From assembly GCA_013390605.1 (NCBI GenBank), contig JACAUB010000001.1, forward strand, positions 4,313,516 to 4,377,515: 64,000 nucleotides of DNA. The letters are read 5' to 3'. A model generated the notes under the pieces. That model did not search any database and was not told where the DNA came from. It saw only the letters and a list, made by a program, of their open reading frames with translations. The stretch comes from Bacteroidota bacterium. Its GTDB lineage: Bacteria > Bacteroidota > Bacteroidia > Bacteroidales > Cfx3-03. Below are positions 19,757 through 29,508 of the stretch, piece by piece; positions within the stretch are counted from its first letter, which is position 1, and every line of letters begins with the position of its first letter. A program made the translations under genes and the position numbers.

Positions 19757-21667
19757 TTACAGGGAGACAATATGAATGGCCTGTCCTCCAGAAGCATTTA
19801 ATTTTAGATCAAGTACGGTTTTACTATCTACCGGGATTCGTCTGATACCTACTTTGGTGCGGGTATTAACAGTGGCATCATCGCTGTAAATGCTGGCTTC
19901 AAACTTCTTACCAGCAGGAAGGAAGTCGAGAGAAAGCTTCATGGACCGGGCATCGGTATTGGTAACCGATCCAATAAACCACTCCTCACCACTACGCCGG
20001 GCAACCGAAATGTATTCACCAATTTTACCATTAAGAACTTTGGTATCATCCCACACTACCGGAACCTGGTCGAAAAACTCCAATTCGGGTTCATCCTGAA
20101 CATCAGATGGTTTGTCGTACCAATAGAGGAATTGCAAAGGACTGTAAAAAACAACCGCCAATGCCATCTGATGTCCTGAAGTGGTATTGATGTATCTGGA
20201 ATCAGGAATGTTTTGCCCCGGTTTGAGTCCCCGTTGTTGATAATAGCAAATAGTATGATCAGCTGGTCCTGCAAGAAAACGGGTAAAAGGCTGCACGGTG
20301 CTATTTGTTGCCGGTGGCATTTCTTCGTTTCCACGGATTCCTTCCTGGGTGAGCAGATTCGGATAAGTGCGGCTAAATCCAGTCGGTCGGTATTCATCGT
20401 GAATGTCGACCATCAGGCCATATTTTGCACATTTCTTTACAGCTTCGTGGAGCCAGGTTGTCCAGTGATGTGAACCTACTTCTACAAAACCAAATTTGAT
20501 TCCGGCAACTCCCCATTGCTTGTACAAAGGAAGTATTTCGTCCAACTGTTTATAGAGTGCCCTTTGGTTGACATAGAGAAAAACACCAATACCTTTTTCT
20601 TTGGCATACCTGATCACTTCCTGTAGATCGAGATCGCTGTTGGGATTGCGCCGTGGATCAACTGAAACTTTTGTAGCATCGGAACCAACCACATATTCAT
20701 TTCCATACCACCCGGCATCAAAATGTATGTATTTCAAGTTGCGTTTTACGGCAAAATCAACCAGTTCTTTCGACCCTTTTGCTGAGAGTGTAATTTCGCG
20801 CATGATTTTCCCTGGTTTAATCCAATCTGTTTTATCAATTTTACAAGGAGGATTGAGATTTAACATGATAAAATTATTCTCAACCAACTGCCCGGGCCTT
20901 TCGGCAACCATTATTACGCGCCATGGTGTAGAAAATGGAGTAAAAAGATCAACACTTTCGTACATGGCACATTTAACAGTATTTGGCTTATTGGCATCCA
21001 AACTGAATTTCGTACGCGAATAATCAACCATTTCAGCCTCGGCCAGTGATGCATAAAGCCCATCTTTTAGTTCAAGGGTGAGTGGCCTTTCGTATTCTGT
21101 TGGCCATGCTTTAAGCGGCTGCAGGCTATAAGCTCCCTGGGCCGTACCTGTAACCCACGCTTTTGTACCTTCAGAAAAAGTGAATCCTGTAGATTCCTTC
21201 GTTATCCTGAGATAAGTTCCACCCGCTGGCTTTTCAGGAAAGAAATAACGGAAGGCAATCCCTTCGTTGTAAGCCCGCACAACCAATTCCAGCATCCCTT
21301 CATTTCCGGGTTGATTTAAGACAATTAGCGACTCATTATAATGGTTACGGTAAATACTCCGCTCACCATATATCGCGTGCCAAGTGGTATCTTTTGAACT
21401 CGTTAGTACGTCTTTAATGGTGAAATTTTCAGTCCAATTTAAACTGCCCGTCAATCCAAGCTCCGACTCCAAAACAACAGGTTTGCCTTTATATTCAGCC
21501 GAATAGACGAGCATGCCTTTCTTCTCACCTACGTCTTTCAACCGAACGGAAATAATCAGGTTTTTATCTGGCGATGTTGTTGTAATTTGATTTTGCTGAG
21601 CATAAACCCGGCCGCAAAGCATGAAAATTAGAACTGCTATGAGCATCAGAAATCTGGTTTTGTTCAT
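19757..21667 (-). CDS. GH97-family glycosidase with atypical catalytic region
   Basis: This 636-residue secreted protein belongs to family GH97 (alpha-glucosidase/alpha-galactosidase type). It has a signal peptide (1-23), an N-terminal beta-supersandwich (to about 285), the catalytic barrel (YIHFDAGWYG near 314 to about 540), and a C-terminal beta-domain. The typical IHDEYRPTG (about 422-430) and QEGIRGNEEMP (about 441-451) motifs are present. At the strand where retaining members have an Asp nucleophile, the sequence reads GIKFGFVEVG, with Gly 393. The segment after it has GSHHW where, from memory, the inverting enzyme SusB has GEHHY. It may form its own subgroup. Substrate unknown. Confidence 0.82.
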   Translation of the reverse strand: MNKTRFLMLIAVLIFMLCGRVYAQQNQITTTSPDKNLIISVRLKDVGEKKGMLVYSAEYKGKPVVLESELGLTGSLNWTENFTIKDVLTSSKDTTWHAIYGERSIYRNHYNESLIVLNQPGNEGMLELVVRAYNEGIAFRYFFPEKPAGGTYLRITKESTGFTFSEGTKAWVTGTAQGAYSLQPLKAWPTEYERPLTLELKDGLYASLAEAEMVDYSRTKFSLDANKPNTVKCAMYESVDLFTPFSTPWRVIMVAERPGQLVENNFIMLNLNPPCKIDKTDWIKPGKIMREITLSAKGSKELVDFAVKRNLKYIHFDAGWYGNEYVVGSDATKVSVDPRRNPNSDLDLQEVIRYAKEKGIGVFLYVNQRALYKQLDEILPLYKQWGVAGIKFGFVEVGSHHWTTWLHEAVKKCAKYGLMVDIHDEYRPTGFSRTYPNLLTQEGIRGNEEMPPATNSTVQPFTRFLAGPADHTICYYQQRGLKPGQNIPDSRYINTTSGHQMALAVVFYSPLQFLYWYDKPSDVQDEPELEFFDQVPVVWDDTKVLNGKIGEYISVARRSGEEWFIGSVTNTDARSMKLSLDFLPAGKKFEASIYSDDATVNTRTKVGIRRIPVDSKTVLDLKLNASGGQAIHIVSL

Positions 21668-21684
21668 GTTTATTATTTATTGGT

Positions 21685-23148
21685 TTATTTCTTCAATCCG
21701 GTTAAATCCGACTCAACTGTGATTTTACCGTTTCCGATAACAATTTTTACAGAAAAGTCATTATTCAGTTCAATGTTCGAAGAGGTTTTTAGGATGATTT
21801 CTTTTCCGTCCACACTGTTTTTCAACAAAGTCATTTCACCTTTCTGATTGAAAACGCAATTCGAAATATTGATCTTAGTTTTCAGGTAATCACGCATGGC
21901 TTTGTTGCCGTGAAAGTTGATACCACCGGCACGAAAGCTCGAATTTGTAATTGTTACAACATCCATTGGTGTATTTACTGAAAGAAAGTCAACGGATTTG
22001 TCATGAATTACCCGAATGTTATCGAACATCAGTTGTTCCTGCTTTGGGACCTGTGCACCAGGGTAATATGAACGACTATATTTGTCGTTGTCGAAATGAA
22101 CTGAGAATCCTATGCGTGGTTTTTCAAGGTATATATCACGGAAAGTGACATTTCGAACCCCACATGTGTAAGTAATATCACTTTGAACCACCCCCCAGTT
22201 AATACTGTCAAGCATCATACTTCCACTTGCAAATGTAGGTTTGGTCAGTGATTTGTAAATTTTTCCATCAGGTTTCATTTGTACGCGGTATGTTTTTCCG
22301 TTCGAAACAACTGCATCCGATTGCTGAACTTCCATGCCAGGTTTCCAGTCGATCCATGCCCCTGCTAAAATCCGACAGAAAAAGCCAGTGGTTTTCTCAG
22401 CATCCAGATCGTGGCAGTTTTGAACTACGCCATCTTCTATCCAACCCAGTTCTGGATTACCTGTTGAATAATCGTGTGCATTAAGTGCAATGGCATCATC
22501 AAAGGTTTCAAAAATTCCATTGCTGATGGTAAATCGTTTGCCCCTTCCCAGATGTATTCCATCCTTCATGCCCTTTATGATTATATCGTTTATCAGTATA
22601 TCCTCGAATGTACAGATTTGAATTCCAAATTGTGCTTTTCCTAAATCCAGACAACGAAACCGGTCTATTTTTAAGTCTTTGACATAGAAAAATGCCAACT
22701 GTCCATGCAAACCATAAGCTTCTTTAAATTTGCGTACATCCATGCCGTTGACAATGATGTTTAATCCCTCAATGACAATATGTTCGTCATAAGTTCTGGT
22801 TGCAGCCCCCTTGTTAACAATCACGTGTGAAAACTCGCCCTGTTCATTCACTTTTTTTAGAAATACTCCGTTTCCAAAAATCAGAGAAGTATTACTGCCA
22901 ATATAAACTGTTCCAGCTATATTGTATGTGCCTGGATGACTAATCACAATAGTACCTGTTTTGTCGACCGCCTTCTGCAAGGCATTCATGTTTTTGATGC
23001 CTGTGGCATCAGGTGAAAAACCAAAATCCACTACATTGATGAAGCCTGACTCTGCATGATTTAAACCGTCAGGCAGCTTATTTTGGGCTTGAATCAGATT
23101 TACTGATAAAGCTACAATTAGGCCTGTGAATAATACTATTCTCTTCAT
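21685..23148 (-). CDS. GH28-like right-handed beta-helix protein
   Basis: This 487-residue secreted protein has a signal peptide (1-22) and a start typical of pectin-active beta-helices (VVDFGFSPDATGIKN, about 39-53). Repeated beta-helix coils follow. The central segment GMKDGIHLGRGKRFTISN then ETFDDAIALNAHD (about 193-225) lines up with the GH28 polygalacturonase core, where NxD, DD and GHG hold the catalytic residues. Here the first motif is KDG instead of NTD/NxD, the double Asp is present (217-218), and the His motif is not obvious. It may be a diverged GH28 or another beta-helix glycosidase. It lies 17 bp from the GH97 gene in one operon. Confidence 0.65.
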   Translation of the reverse strand: MKRIVLFTGLIVALSVNLIQAQNKLPDGLNHAESGFINVVDFGFSPDATGIKNMNALQKAVDKTGTIVISHPGTYNIAGTVYIGSNTSLIFGNGVFLKKVNEQGEFSHVIVNKGAATRTYDEHIVIEGLNIIVNGMDVRKFKEAYGLHGQLAFFYVKDLKIDRFRCLDLGKAQFGIQICTFEDILINDIIIKGMKDGIHLGRGKRFTISNGIFETFDDAIALNAHDYSTGNPELGWIEDGVVQNCHDLDAEKTTGFFCRILAGAWIDWKPGMEVQQSDAVVSNGKTYRVQMKPDGKIYKSLTKPTFASGSMMLDSINWGVVQSDITYTCGVRNVTFRDIYLEKPRIGFSVHFDNDKYSRSYYPGAQVPKQEQLMFDNIRVIHDKSVDFLSVNTPMDVVTITNSSFRAGGINFHGNKAMRDYLKTKINISNCVFNQKGEMTLLKNSVDGKEIILKTSSNIELNNDFSVKIVIGNGKITVESDLTGLKK

Positions 23149-23169
23149 TATTTATTATATTTTTACTTA

Positions 23170-24594
23170 TCAAGGTCGCCAGTTATCTGTTCGGAAAGGG
23201 GTTAGAGGTAATCCGTAGTTATTAAAAATATTCCCAATCTGCCCGTTACGGAAACAATATCGCACAGCTATTGGATTTTTAACCTCAGTAGCCTTAAGTT
23301 CTACATTCTTGCCAAATGAACCGAACTTTACCATTGCCGGATAGAAAATATGATCTAAACCGGCTAACTCAAAGCCAACTACCTTTTCTCCTGGCGTAAC
23401 ATGTAATCCTGTTTCTGAATCCTTGAATTCAATGGTTACTGTATCATTTTTGATGCTCATTGATTGATAGGCTGGACCTTTGCAACAGATTTTAACGCTG
23501 TAGATCTCTGCCAATGCAAAGTAAGCCAGACGTTCGCCAATCACTTTTTTATTTGCCGGATGAATATTATCCAATTCCCCAATATCATTTGAAACCACCA
23601 TCCCTGTATTTTTCACCCTGTATTGAACATCGGCTTGTGCTTCGCAGAAATAACCAATTGAACTGGATGTCATGCCGTCATATTTATATGGGGCGATTTG
23701 AACATAATAAAAAGGCATTTCAGGATTCGAAAGTTCTTTTCTCCATTGATTGATCAGGGCTATTTGCATTCGTTCATATTGCATCGGCTCTTTAATATTT
23801 GATTCACCCTGGTACCAAAGTGTGCCCCGAACAGTGAAATTGCAAATGGGAGCAAACATAGCATTATAGAGTTGAGTTGGCCTGTACTGTGGCAAATCTA
23901 AAGTACCTTCTTTTTTCTTTCGTGAAAGATCAATCTCAGGGAAAGAATCTGAAAGCACCTCTTGACTCATCCAAGCCTGGATTTTGGAACTGCTCCACGA
24001 AATATTGATGATACCAATAGGAACATCTAAAACTGAATGCACATAATGCGCAAAGAAATATCCAACTGCCGGTGCCATATCCACAACTTCTGGAGTATTT
24101 AATTCCCAAATTACTTTACAATCCATTTGCGGTACTGGATTGTATTCCCGGGAAACATTTGCTATTCTGATTGGACACGATGGTTTTGCCTTATTGATGA
24201 AATCAACAGCACCAATAACAGGCTGGCCTCCATACCCTCTCATGGCATGTTGCATGTTTGATTGCCCAGAGCAGATCCAGACCTCTCCAATTAACACATT
24301 CGAAAGTTTTACAGGTTTGCCGTCGCTAATAATTATATCATAAGGACCACCAGCATCTGGTGTTTCTATAGCCAATTTCCACTTACCCTCAGCATTAGCA
24401 ACTGTGGAATAACTTTTCTTAGACCATGAAGGTTTTACCGTTACTTTCCTATTTGGCTCTGCCCATCCCCATAAGTTTGTATTGCTTTTTTGTTGCAATA
24501 CCATATTATCGGATAGGATTGCCGGAAGCTTGATAGTTCCAAATGCAGAACAAGCAATAAGAATTGAAAAAATGACAATAGAAATTCTTTTCAT
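23170..24594 (-). CDS. Sialate O-acetylesterase-type carbohydrate esterase (copy 1)
   Basis: This 474-residue secreted SGNH hydrolase removes O-acetyl groups from sugars. A signal peptide (1-19) precedes a beta-domain (FGTIKLPAILSDNMVLQQ, about 18-35). The block I motif WICSGQSNM places the catalytic Ser at 112. WYQGESN (about 263-269) and the Asp-His pair in LDNIHPANK (about 350) complete the set. It lies 21 bp upstream of the GH28-like gene and 23 bp downstream of a close paralogue (copy 2). In this context the target is more likely acetylated pectin than sialic acid. That point is inference. Confidence 0.85.
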   Translation of the reverse strand: MKRISIVIFSILIACSAFGTIKLPAILSDNMVLQQKSNTNLWGWAEPNRKVTVKPSWSKKSYSTVANAEGKWKLAIETPDAGGPYDIIISDGKPVKLSNVLIGEVWICSGQSNMQHAMRGYGGQPVIGAVDFINKAKPSCPIRIANVSREYNPVPQMDCKVIWELNTPEVVDMAPAVGYFFAHYVHSVLDVPIGIINISWSSSKIQAWMSQEVLSDSFPEIDLSRKKKEGTLDLPQYRPTQLYNAMFAPICNFTVRGTLWYQGESNIKEPMQYERMQIALINQWRKELSNPEMPFYYVQIAPYKYDGMTSSSIGYFCEAQADVQYRVKNTGMVVSNDIGELDNIHPANKKVIGERLAYFALAEIYSVKICCKGPAYQSMSIKNDTVTIEFKDSETGLHVTPGEKVVGFELAGLDHIFYPAMVKFGSFGKNVELKATEVKNPIAVRYCFRNGQIGNIFNNYGLPLTPFRTDNWRP

Positions 24595-24617
24595 TTCCTG
24601 AGTTCTATTTTTTTATG

Positions 24618-26045
24618 TTACCTTAATTTTTCCCAACTATCTGTTCTAAAAGGTATTAGTGGTAATCCGTAATTATTATAAATATGCCCAATCTGCCCAT
24701 TACGGAAACAGTATCGCACGGCAACCGGCCTGTCAACCTTTGCAGAGTTTAGTTCAATCAATTTACCACTAAATATTGCTTCGGCAGGATAGAATTGGTG
24801 ATCCTCTCCGGCAAGTTCAAACCCTGTTGCCGAACTTTCAGAACTATGCAGTCCTAAATCCGCCTCATTAAATTCGAGTTGAACCTTGTTTCCAGTTATG
24901 CTCATTGTTTTAAAACTTGGGCTCCGGTATTGAATTTTAAAGCCATAAGTCTGAGCAAGCGCCCAATAAGCTAACCGTTCTCCTACAATTTTTTTCTTCG
25001 GTGGATGCACGATCTTCTCATTACCCACATCAACAGTTACAACCATTCCTGAGTATTTCGTTTTTGCCAAAATGTTCGCCTGTGCCTCGTAAAAGTAACC
25101 ATAAGAAAATTCAGGAATTTTATCATTTTTAAAAGGGGCAAGTTGAACGTAGTAGAAAGGCATCTCCAGATTCGAGAAATCTCTTCTCCATGAATTCATC
25201 ATGGCAATTTGCATTTTCTCATATTGTTCGGGAGTCCTTATATTAGCCTCGCCCTGATACCAAAGAAATCCCTTAGCAGTGAAATTCCTTAAAGGAGAAA
25301 GCATGGCATTATAAACTACCGTGGGCTTATTTTGTGGATAATCCATGTCGCCATTTGTTTCCAGAATTTTTAAGTCAACTTCAGGAAACTGATTTTGCAG
25401 AAGCTCTTTGCTCATCCACGCTGATATAGAAGAGCCTCCCCAAGAAGTGTGGATAATACCAACTGGCACATCCAATGCCTTGTTTATATATTGCGCAAAA
25501 AAGTAAGCTACGGAAGGTGCATTAGCCACAGTTTCGGGACAATTAACTACCCATTTCACCTTACAGTCCTGCTGAATTTCACGATTATACGTGAGTTCAA
25601 CATTGGCAATACGAATTGGTGTAGATGGTTTGGCCAAATTGATGGCGTCGGTTGTTTCATCGGTAAACCAGCCGTTGTGGTATCCTTTCATCGGCTGATA
25701 CATGTTTGATTGCCCCGAGCAGATCCACACCTCTCCAATTAACACATTTGATAGCTTTACAGGTTTCCCATCGCTAATAGTGATATCATAAGGTCCACCA
25801 GCAACTGGAGTTTTTACTGCAAGTTCCCATTTGCCATTAGCATCGGCAACTGTGGAATTATTTTTCTTTGACCATGAAGGCTTTACTGTTATTTTACTGT
25901 TTGGCTCAGCCCATCCCCATAGGTTTACATTGCTTTGTTGTTGTAACACCATATTATCGGATAGGATTGCCGGAAGTTTGATAGTTCCAAAAGCGGAACA
26001 GGCAACAAGAATAGAAATTAGGATAGTTAGAATTATTGTTTTCAT
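24618..26045 (-). CDS. Sialate O-acetylesterase-type carbohydrate esterase (copy 2)
   Basis: This 475-residue paralogue of the adjacent esterase has the same architecture: signal peptide, N-terminal beta-domain, WICSGQSNM serine motif (about 106-114), WYQGEAN in place of WYQGESN, and KIVHPPKKKIVGERLAYWA with the catalytic His. A longer frame begins at 26066, but the ATG at 26045 starts a clean signal peptide (MKTIILTILISILVACSAFG) and is preferred. The N-terminal 110 and C-terminal 40 residues are almost identical to copy 1, and the middle is more diverged. It is likely a tandem duplicate. Acetylesterase activity is inferred. Confidence 0.85.
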   Translation of the reverse strand: MKTIILTILISILVACSAFGTIKLPAILSDNMVLQQQSNVNLWGWAEPNSKITVKPSWSKKNNSTVADANGKWELAVKTPVAGGPYDITISDGKPVKLSNVLIGEVWICSGQSNMYQPMKGYHNGWFTDETTDAINLAKPSTPIRIANVELTYNREIQQDCKVKWVVNCPETVANAPSVAYFFAQYINKALDVPVGIIHTSWGGSSISAWMSKELLQNQFPEVDLKILETNGDMDYPQNKPTVVYNAMLSPLRNFTAKGFLWYQGEANIRTPEQYEKMQIAMMNSWRRDFSNLEMPFYYVQLAPFKNDKIPEFSYGYFYEAQANILAKTKYSGMVVTVDVGNEKIVHPPKKKIVGERLAYWALAQTYGFKIQYRSPSFKTMSITGNKVQLEFNEADLGLHSSESSATGFELAGEDHQFYPAEAIFSGKLIELNSAKVDRPVAVRYCFRNGQIGHIYNNYGLPLIPFRTDSWEKLR

Positions 26046-26088
26046 TGTTTTTTCAATCAAAATCATCAGTAAAATCGGTCATCTTTTA

Positions 26089-26937
26089 TCAGAAATAGGT
26101 AGCCATACATTCTGCCATTCGTCTGTATCCTTCTTCATTGGGATGTACCTGAGTGCAATCATAAGTTGGCTCTCCATAAAATGCTTTTGCATTGTAACTC
26201 GTTATTCCACAATTGTTCCACAAATCAATTACAGGCAACCCATAATAGCGGCCAATTGCCCTTATATATTCAACTTTGGGCAACCGTTCTGTTTTTTCCC
26301 AGTTCAACACATCTGCAAAGCTTGGAAATCTTACAACGTTTTTGTATTTATTGCCGTACATGCTCTCTTTTCCAACCATACCTACGTCAGCGCGAACCCG
26401 TATTTGTGTTATTAAATAGATTTTTGCCTTTGGACAGGTTTCCATTAACATCTCAATCATTCCTTTATAAGCCGATATAAATGAGACGGTATCGTTGGTA
26501 ATTCGAAGCTTATAAGGCTTTTCCCATGCAACGATGTCAGCAGGCATGTTGAAAGGATCTTTGTCCGACTTTATGCCGGGATCACGGTCGTTTTGCCCCC
26601 CATACACCATGATGATATCAGGCTTATAAAAAGAGGCATCAAACGCCCGCATGAAGATGGATTTCTCATCAGTTGGCTTCACTCTCGTTCCCCCTATAGC
26701 CATCGGGGAATGATGATCTTTTCCTTGTAAAGTTTCTTCCTTGCTCCAGATAAATCCAAACCAATTGACTAAAAATTCCTGCCACACACAGCTTGCTGTC
26801 AGACTGTCTCCAATAGTAAGAAGTTTTTTATCCGACAAATAGGTTTGAGATGTTTTTACAGGAGTTTGATCTTTAGAAGTAAATGGAAAAATTGTTAATC
26901 CAAACATCAGGATGATTCGAAATATTATCTTTTTCAT
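26089..26937 (-). CDS. GDSL/SGNH-type esterase, secreted
   Basis: This 282-residue secreted hydrolase has the SGNH fold: block I LLTIGDSLTAS (Ser about 45), block III VYGGQNDRD (about 112-120), and block V QVHPNEEGYRRMAE (about 260-273, catalytic His). The signal peptide is residues 1-22. It may act as a rhamnogalacturonan or other glycan acetylesterase, judging from the neighbouring genes. As the first gene of the minus-strand enzyme cluster it should lie nearest the promoter. An IS4-type remnant begins only about 80 bp upstream of its start codon, so the original upstream region may have been cut off. Confidence 0.75.
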   Translation of the reverse strand: MKKIIFRIILMFGLTIFPFTSKDQTPVKTSQTYLSDKKLLTIGDSLTASCVWQEFLVNWFGFIWSKEETLQGKDHHSPMAIGGTRVKPTDEKSIFMRAFDASFYKPDIIMVYGGQNDRDPGIKSDKDPFNMPADIVAWEKPYKLRITNDTVSFISAYKGMIEMLMETCPKAKIYLITQIRVRADVGMVGKESMYGNKYKNVVRFPSFADVLNWEKTERLPKVEYIRAIGRYYGLPVIDLWNNCGITSYNAKAFYGEPTYDCTQVHPNEEGYRRMAECMATYF

Positions 26938-27015
26938 ATGTGTCTTTTTACTTTCTCAATTTTAAACGTCTTACCCTTTTTATTAAAACATACCTTCATT
27001 TTTCAGATAAGTAAT

Positions 27016-28314
27016 CATTAGTGTCCATTAAAAACAAAATTTGTTCTTTGAAATCATTGAGGATCTACATTTTGCAAGCTATTTTGTGGCGTGACGATTT
27101 GAATTGATTATGTTCGTTGGAAAATTAACACCCAACAATGAATCAAGGCAAATATGTGTTCGCACAGATAGTTGAATTTCTTCCTCAACGGATTTTCGAT
27201 CGTATAGTTGAAAAGTATGAAGGCAATAAGTATGTCATGCATTACACTTGCTGGAACCAATTGCTTTGCATGCTCTTTGGACAACTCACAAATCGGGATA
27301 GTCTTCGAGACTTAATGGTTGCATTGAATGCTCATAGCAACAAATCCTATCACTTGGGTTTTGGGAAAAACGTTACACGGAGCAATCTGGTTAAAGCCAA
27401 TGAAAGGAGAAATAGCAAAATATTTGAAGAGTTTGCTCATCACCTTATCGATGTTGCTAGAAGGAACAGAGCTAATGATAATTTTGAGATCAAAGGAACA
27501 ATATATGCTTTTGACTCATCAACCATTGATCTCTGCTTGAGTGTCTTTTGGTGGGCAAAGTTTCGTAAGGCAAAAGGAGGAATAAAACTGCATACTCTTT
27601 TTGATATAACGACCCAAATACCTGCTTTCGTGCATATTACTCCAGCTACAGTGAACGATGTAAACGCAATGGATTATCTCAACTATGAGCAAAGTGCATA
27701 TTACATCTTTGACAGAGGTTATGTCGATTACACACGACTTTTCAAGATAACTCAATATTCTGCTTTTTTCGTTATCCGTGCAAAATCAAACCTCCAATTT
27801 AACAGGATGTATTCCCAAAAAAGTGATAAGAGTTCAGGTGTATTATGTGACCAAATTGGCAAACTCAAGGGCTTTTATATCTCAAAAAGATATCCGGACA
27901 AACTTCGGCGGGTTAAATTTCACGATCAACAAACCAATCGAACATTCATTTTCCTCACCAATAATTTTGATATCACGTCCGCTCAGGTAGCTTTACTCTA
28001 TAAAAATCGTTAGCAGATAGAACTCTTTTTCAAATGGATTAAACAACACTTGAAAATAAAATCCTTTTGGGGAACTTCTCAAAATGCTGTTCTTATCCAG
28101 ATATATTGTGCGCTTATTACCTACTGTTTGGTTTCAATCATATGAAATGAGTTGAAAATATCAAGGTCTACCTACGAAATATTACTTGTGATTGGAATAT
28201 AACTTCTTAATAAAACTCTTATAAATGAGCTTCTTGCAAATGTAGATTACAAAGATGTCAATGAACTTAACTTTAACCAACTATCACTTAGTTTATTTTA
28301 ACTGGACAATAGTG
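27016..28314 (+). mobile_element. Decayed IS4-family insertion sequence
   Basis: Imperfect 19-bp terminal inverted repeats (27016-27034 and 28296-28314; shared core TGTCCA followed by an A-rich tail) flank a single transposase reading frame that has three in-frame stops. The element is about 1.3 kb. No target-site duplication is evident. It is inserted just upstream of the GDSL esterase gene. Confidence 0.7.
27138..28301 (+). pseudogene. IS4-family transposase, broken by three in-frame stops
   Basis: The reading frame is continuous in one phase for 387 codons and encodes a DUF4372/IS4-type DDE transposase. The N-terminal half has the DUF4372 pattern (FAQIVEFLPQRIFDRIV). The catalytic domain has YAFDSSTIDLCLS (first Asp) and YIFDRGYVDY (second Asp). 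The frame is cut by TAG at 28011-28013, exactly where the family has Trp before QIELFFKWIKQHLKIKSFWG (so TGG to TAG). Further stops are TGA at 28143-28145 and TAA at 28200-28202. The third catalytic residue (Glu in QIELFFKW) lies after the first stop, so the product would be inactive. Confidence 0.85.
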
Positions 28315-28453
28315 ATATTTTATTCAAAAATAGCAAAACTAATATACTGAAAAAATGGATGATTTCTTAATTACATGGATAATCTTATTATAAATGGTTG
28401 TGTATTTTATTTATTTGGCAGAAATTTGTTCAGTTTATTATTGTAAAGGATAA

Positions 28454-29465
28454 CCCGTTGGTTGAATTAAATTAGTGCATATTTGACTCGACCGATTGGA
28501 GCGTTGTTGATTTTATTGAAATATTGCAGGACGGTCATAGCACTAATTTTAGCCAGCACCCTGACAAATAGCTCTGCTTGTTGTTTTGCATAATTCCTGA
28601 CCAACATAAATTGATCATCCAATTGAGAGAAAACTGTTTCAATACGTTTTCTTGCCCTTGCAAAAGGTCTAAATACAGGGTGGTGATTTTCTGGTTGGAG
28701 CGATAGGGTATTGATAACTCAATACGGGCTGTTTCAAAAAGATCAAATTGAATAGAGGGCTAAGATATCCTCTGTCTCCAATCAATGTGCAGTTAAACAG
28801 TTCATATTTAAATTCTTGTAAATAATGTATGTCATGAACAGAAGCCTTGGTCAAGTTAAAAGAATGAATAACACCACTTAACCCACAAACACTGTGTAGT
28901 TTATATCCATAGTAATGCGTTTTCTGAGCTGCACAATAACCAGAGGAAGGAGTCTGTTCATAATTGTCTTTCCCAAGTTTACAACGTCTGGATCGAGAAA
29001 ACTTACAAACCGGAAGAGCTTTAGAATCAACATAGAAATAGCTCTCACCGCCATCTATTGCTGTTGCAATATTTGTTCTGATGGCGTCTGTTAAGTTAAA
29101 CAGTAATTTCCGCCTTTGATTATATTGTCTGCGAGATAAAAGATTTGGAAAATCAGCAGAATATTCTTTGCTAAGTTTATGAAAGAGATAGTTTTCACTA
29201 TCAATCCCTAAGGCTTCAGCAGTTAGAGATAAGAAAATAATCTAGGTATGAGAATTTAGGAATAACACCCCTACGGATAGTATTTCCTCTTTCATTGACT
29301 AGATTTTTGCTAAATTGTTTCAATATTTCAAGAACTTTGTCGAAGTTTGTTTTCAAGTTGTGCATAAATGATGTTTCGTTTTTTGTTGTTTTGCACCATT
29401 AAATTTCAGAAATATGCACAAATTTTATTTGTTAAATATTTTCAAATTCTAATTCAACCAACGGG
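28454..29465 (-). mobile_element. Decayed IS982-family insertion sequence
   Basis: Perfect 16-bp terminal inverted repeats (28454-28469 and 29450-29465, outer bases CCCGTTGG) enclose a frameshifted minus-strand transposase. The element is 1012 bp, the usual IS982 size. The heptamer ATTGTAA is found on both outer flanks (28440-28446 and 29468-29474), but not at equal distance from the ends, so a target duplication is only possible. The 28315-28453 spacer to the IS4 remnant holds no gene. Confidence 0.85.
28467..29365 (-). pseudogene. IS982-family transposase, frameshifted
   Basis: Translated piecewise on the minus strand, the locus gives a near complete IS982-type transposase from the ATG at 29365: NERGNTIRRGVIPKFS, LTAEALGIDSENYLFHKL, SYFYVDSKALPVCKFSRSRR, YGYKLHSVCGLSGVIHS, LIGDRGYLS, then FARARKRIETVFSQL to the stop at 28467. 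The frame is broken by an apparent 2-nt loss near 29250 with a TAG at 29242-29244, a 1-nt loss near 28760 after GDRGYLS, and a 1-nt loss in an A run near 28690. All pieces match in order, so it was intact before decay. Confidence 0.85.
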
Positions 29466-29508
29466 ATATTGTAATTATTTACGTCGCTGAGAGAGATAGT
29501 CCTTTTTC

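Noticed and set aside
27138..28013. The 291-codon frame as an intact transposase
   Set aside because: The family frame continues past the TAG to 28301. The stop replaces a conserved Trp just before the catalytic Glu, and two more stops follow.
28669..28854. A 61-codon minus-strand frame as a small gene
   Set aside because: It is one piece of the frameshifted IS982 transposase. Its last residues are read out of the original frame.
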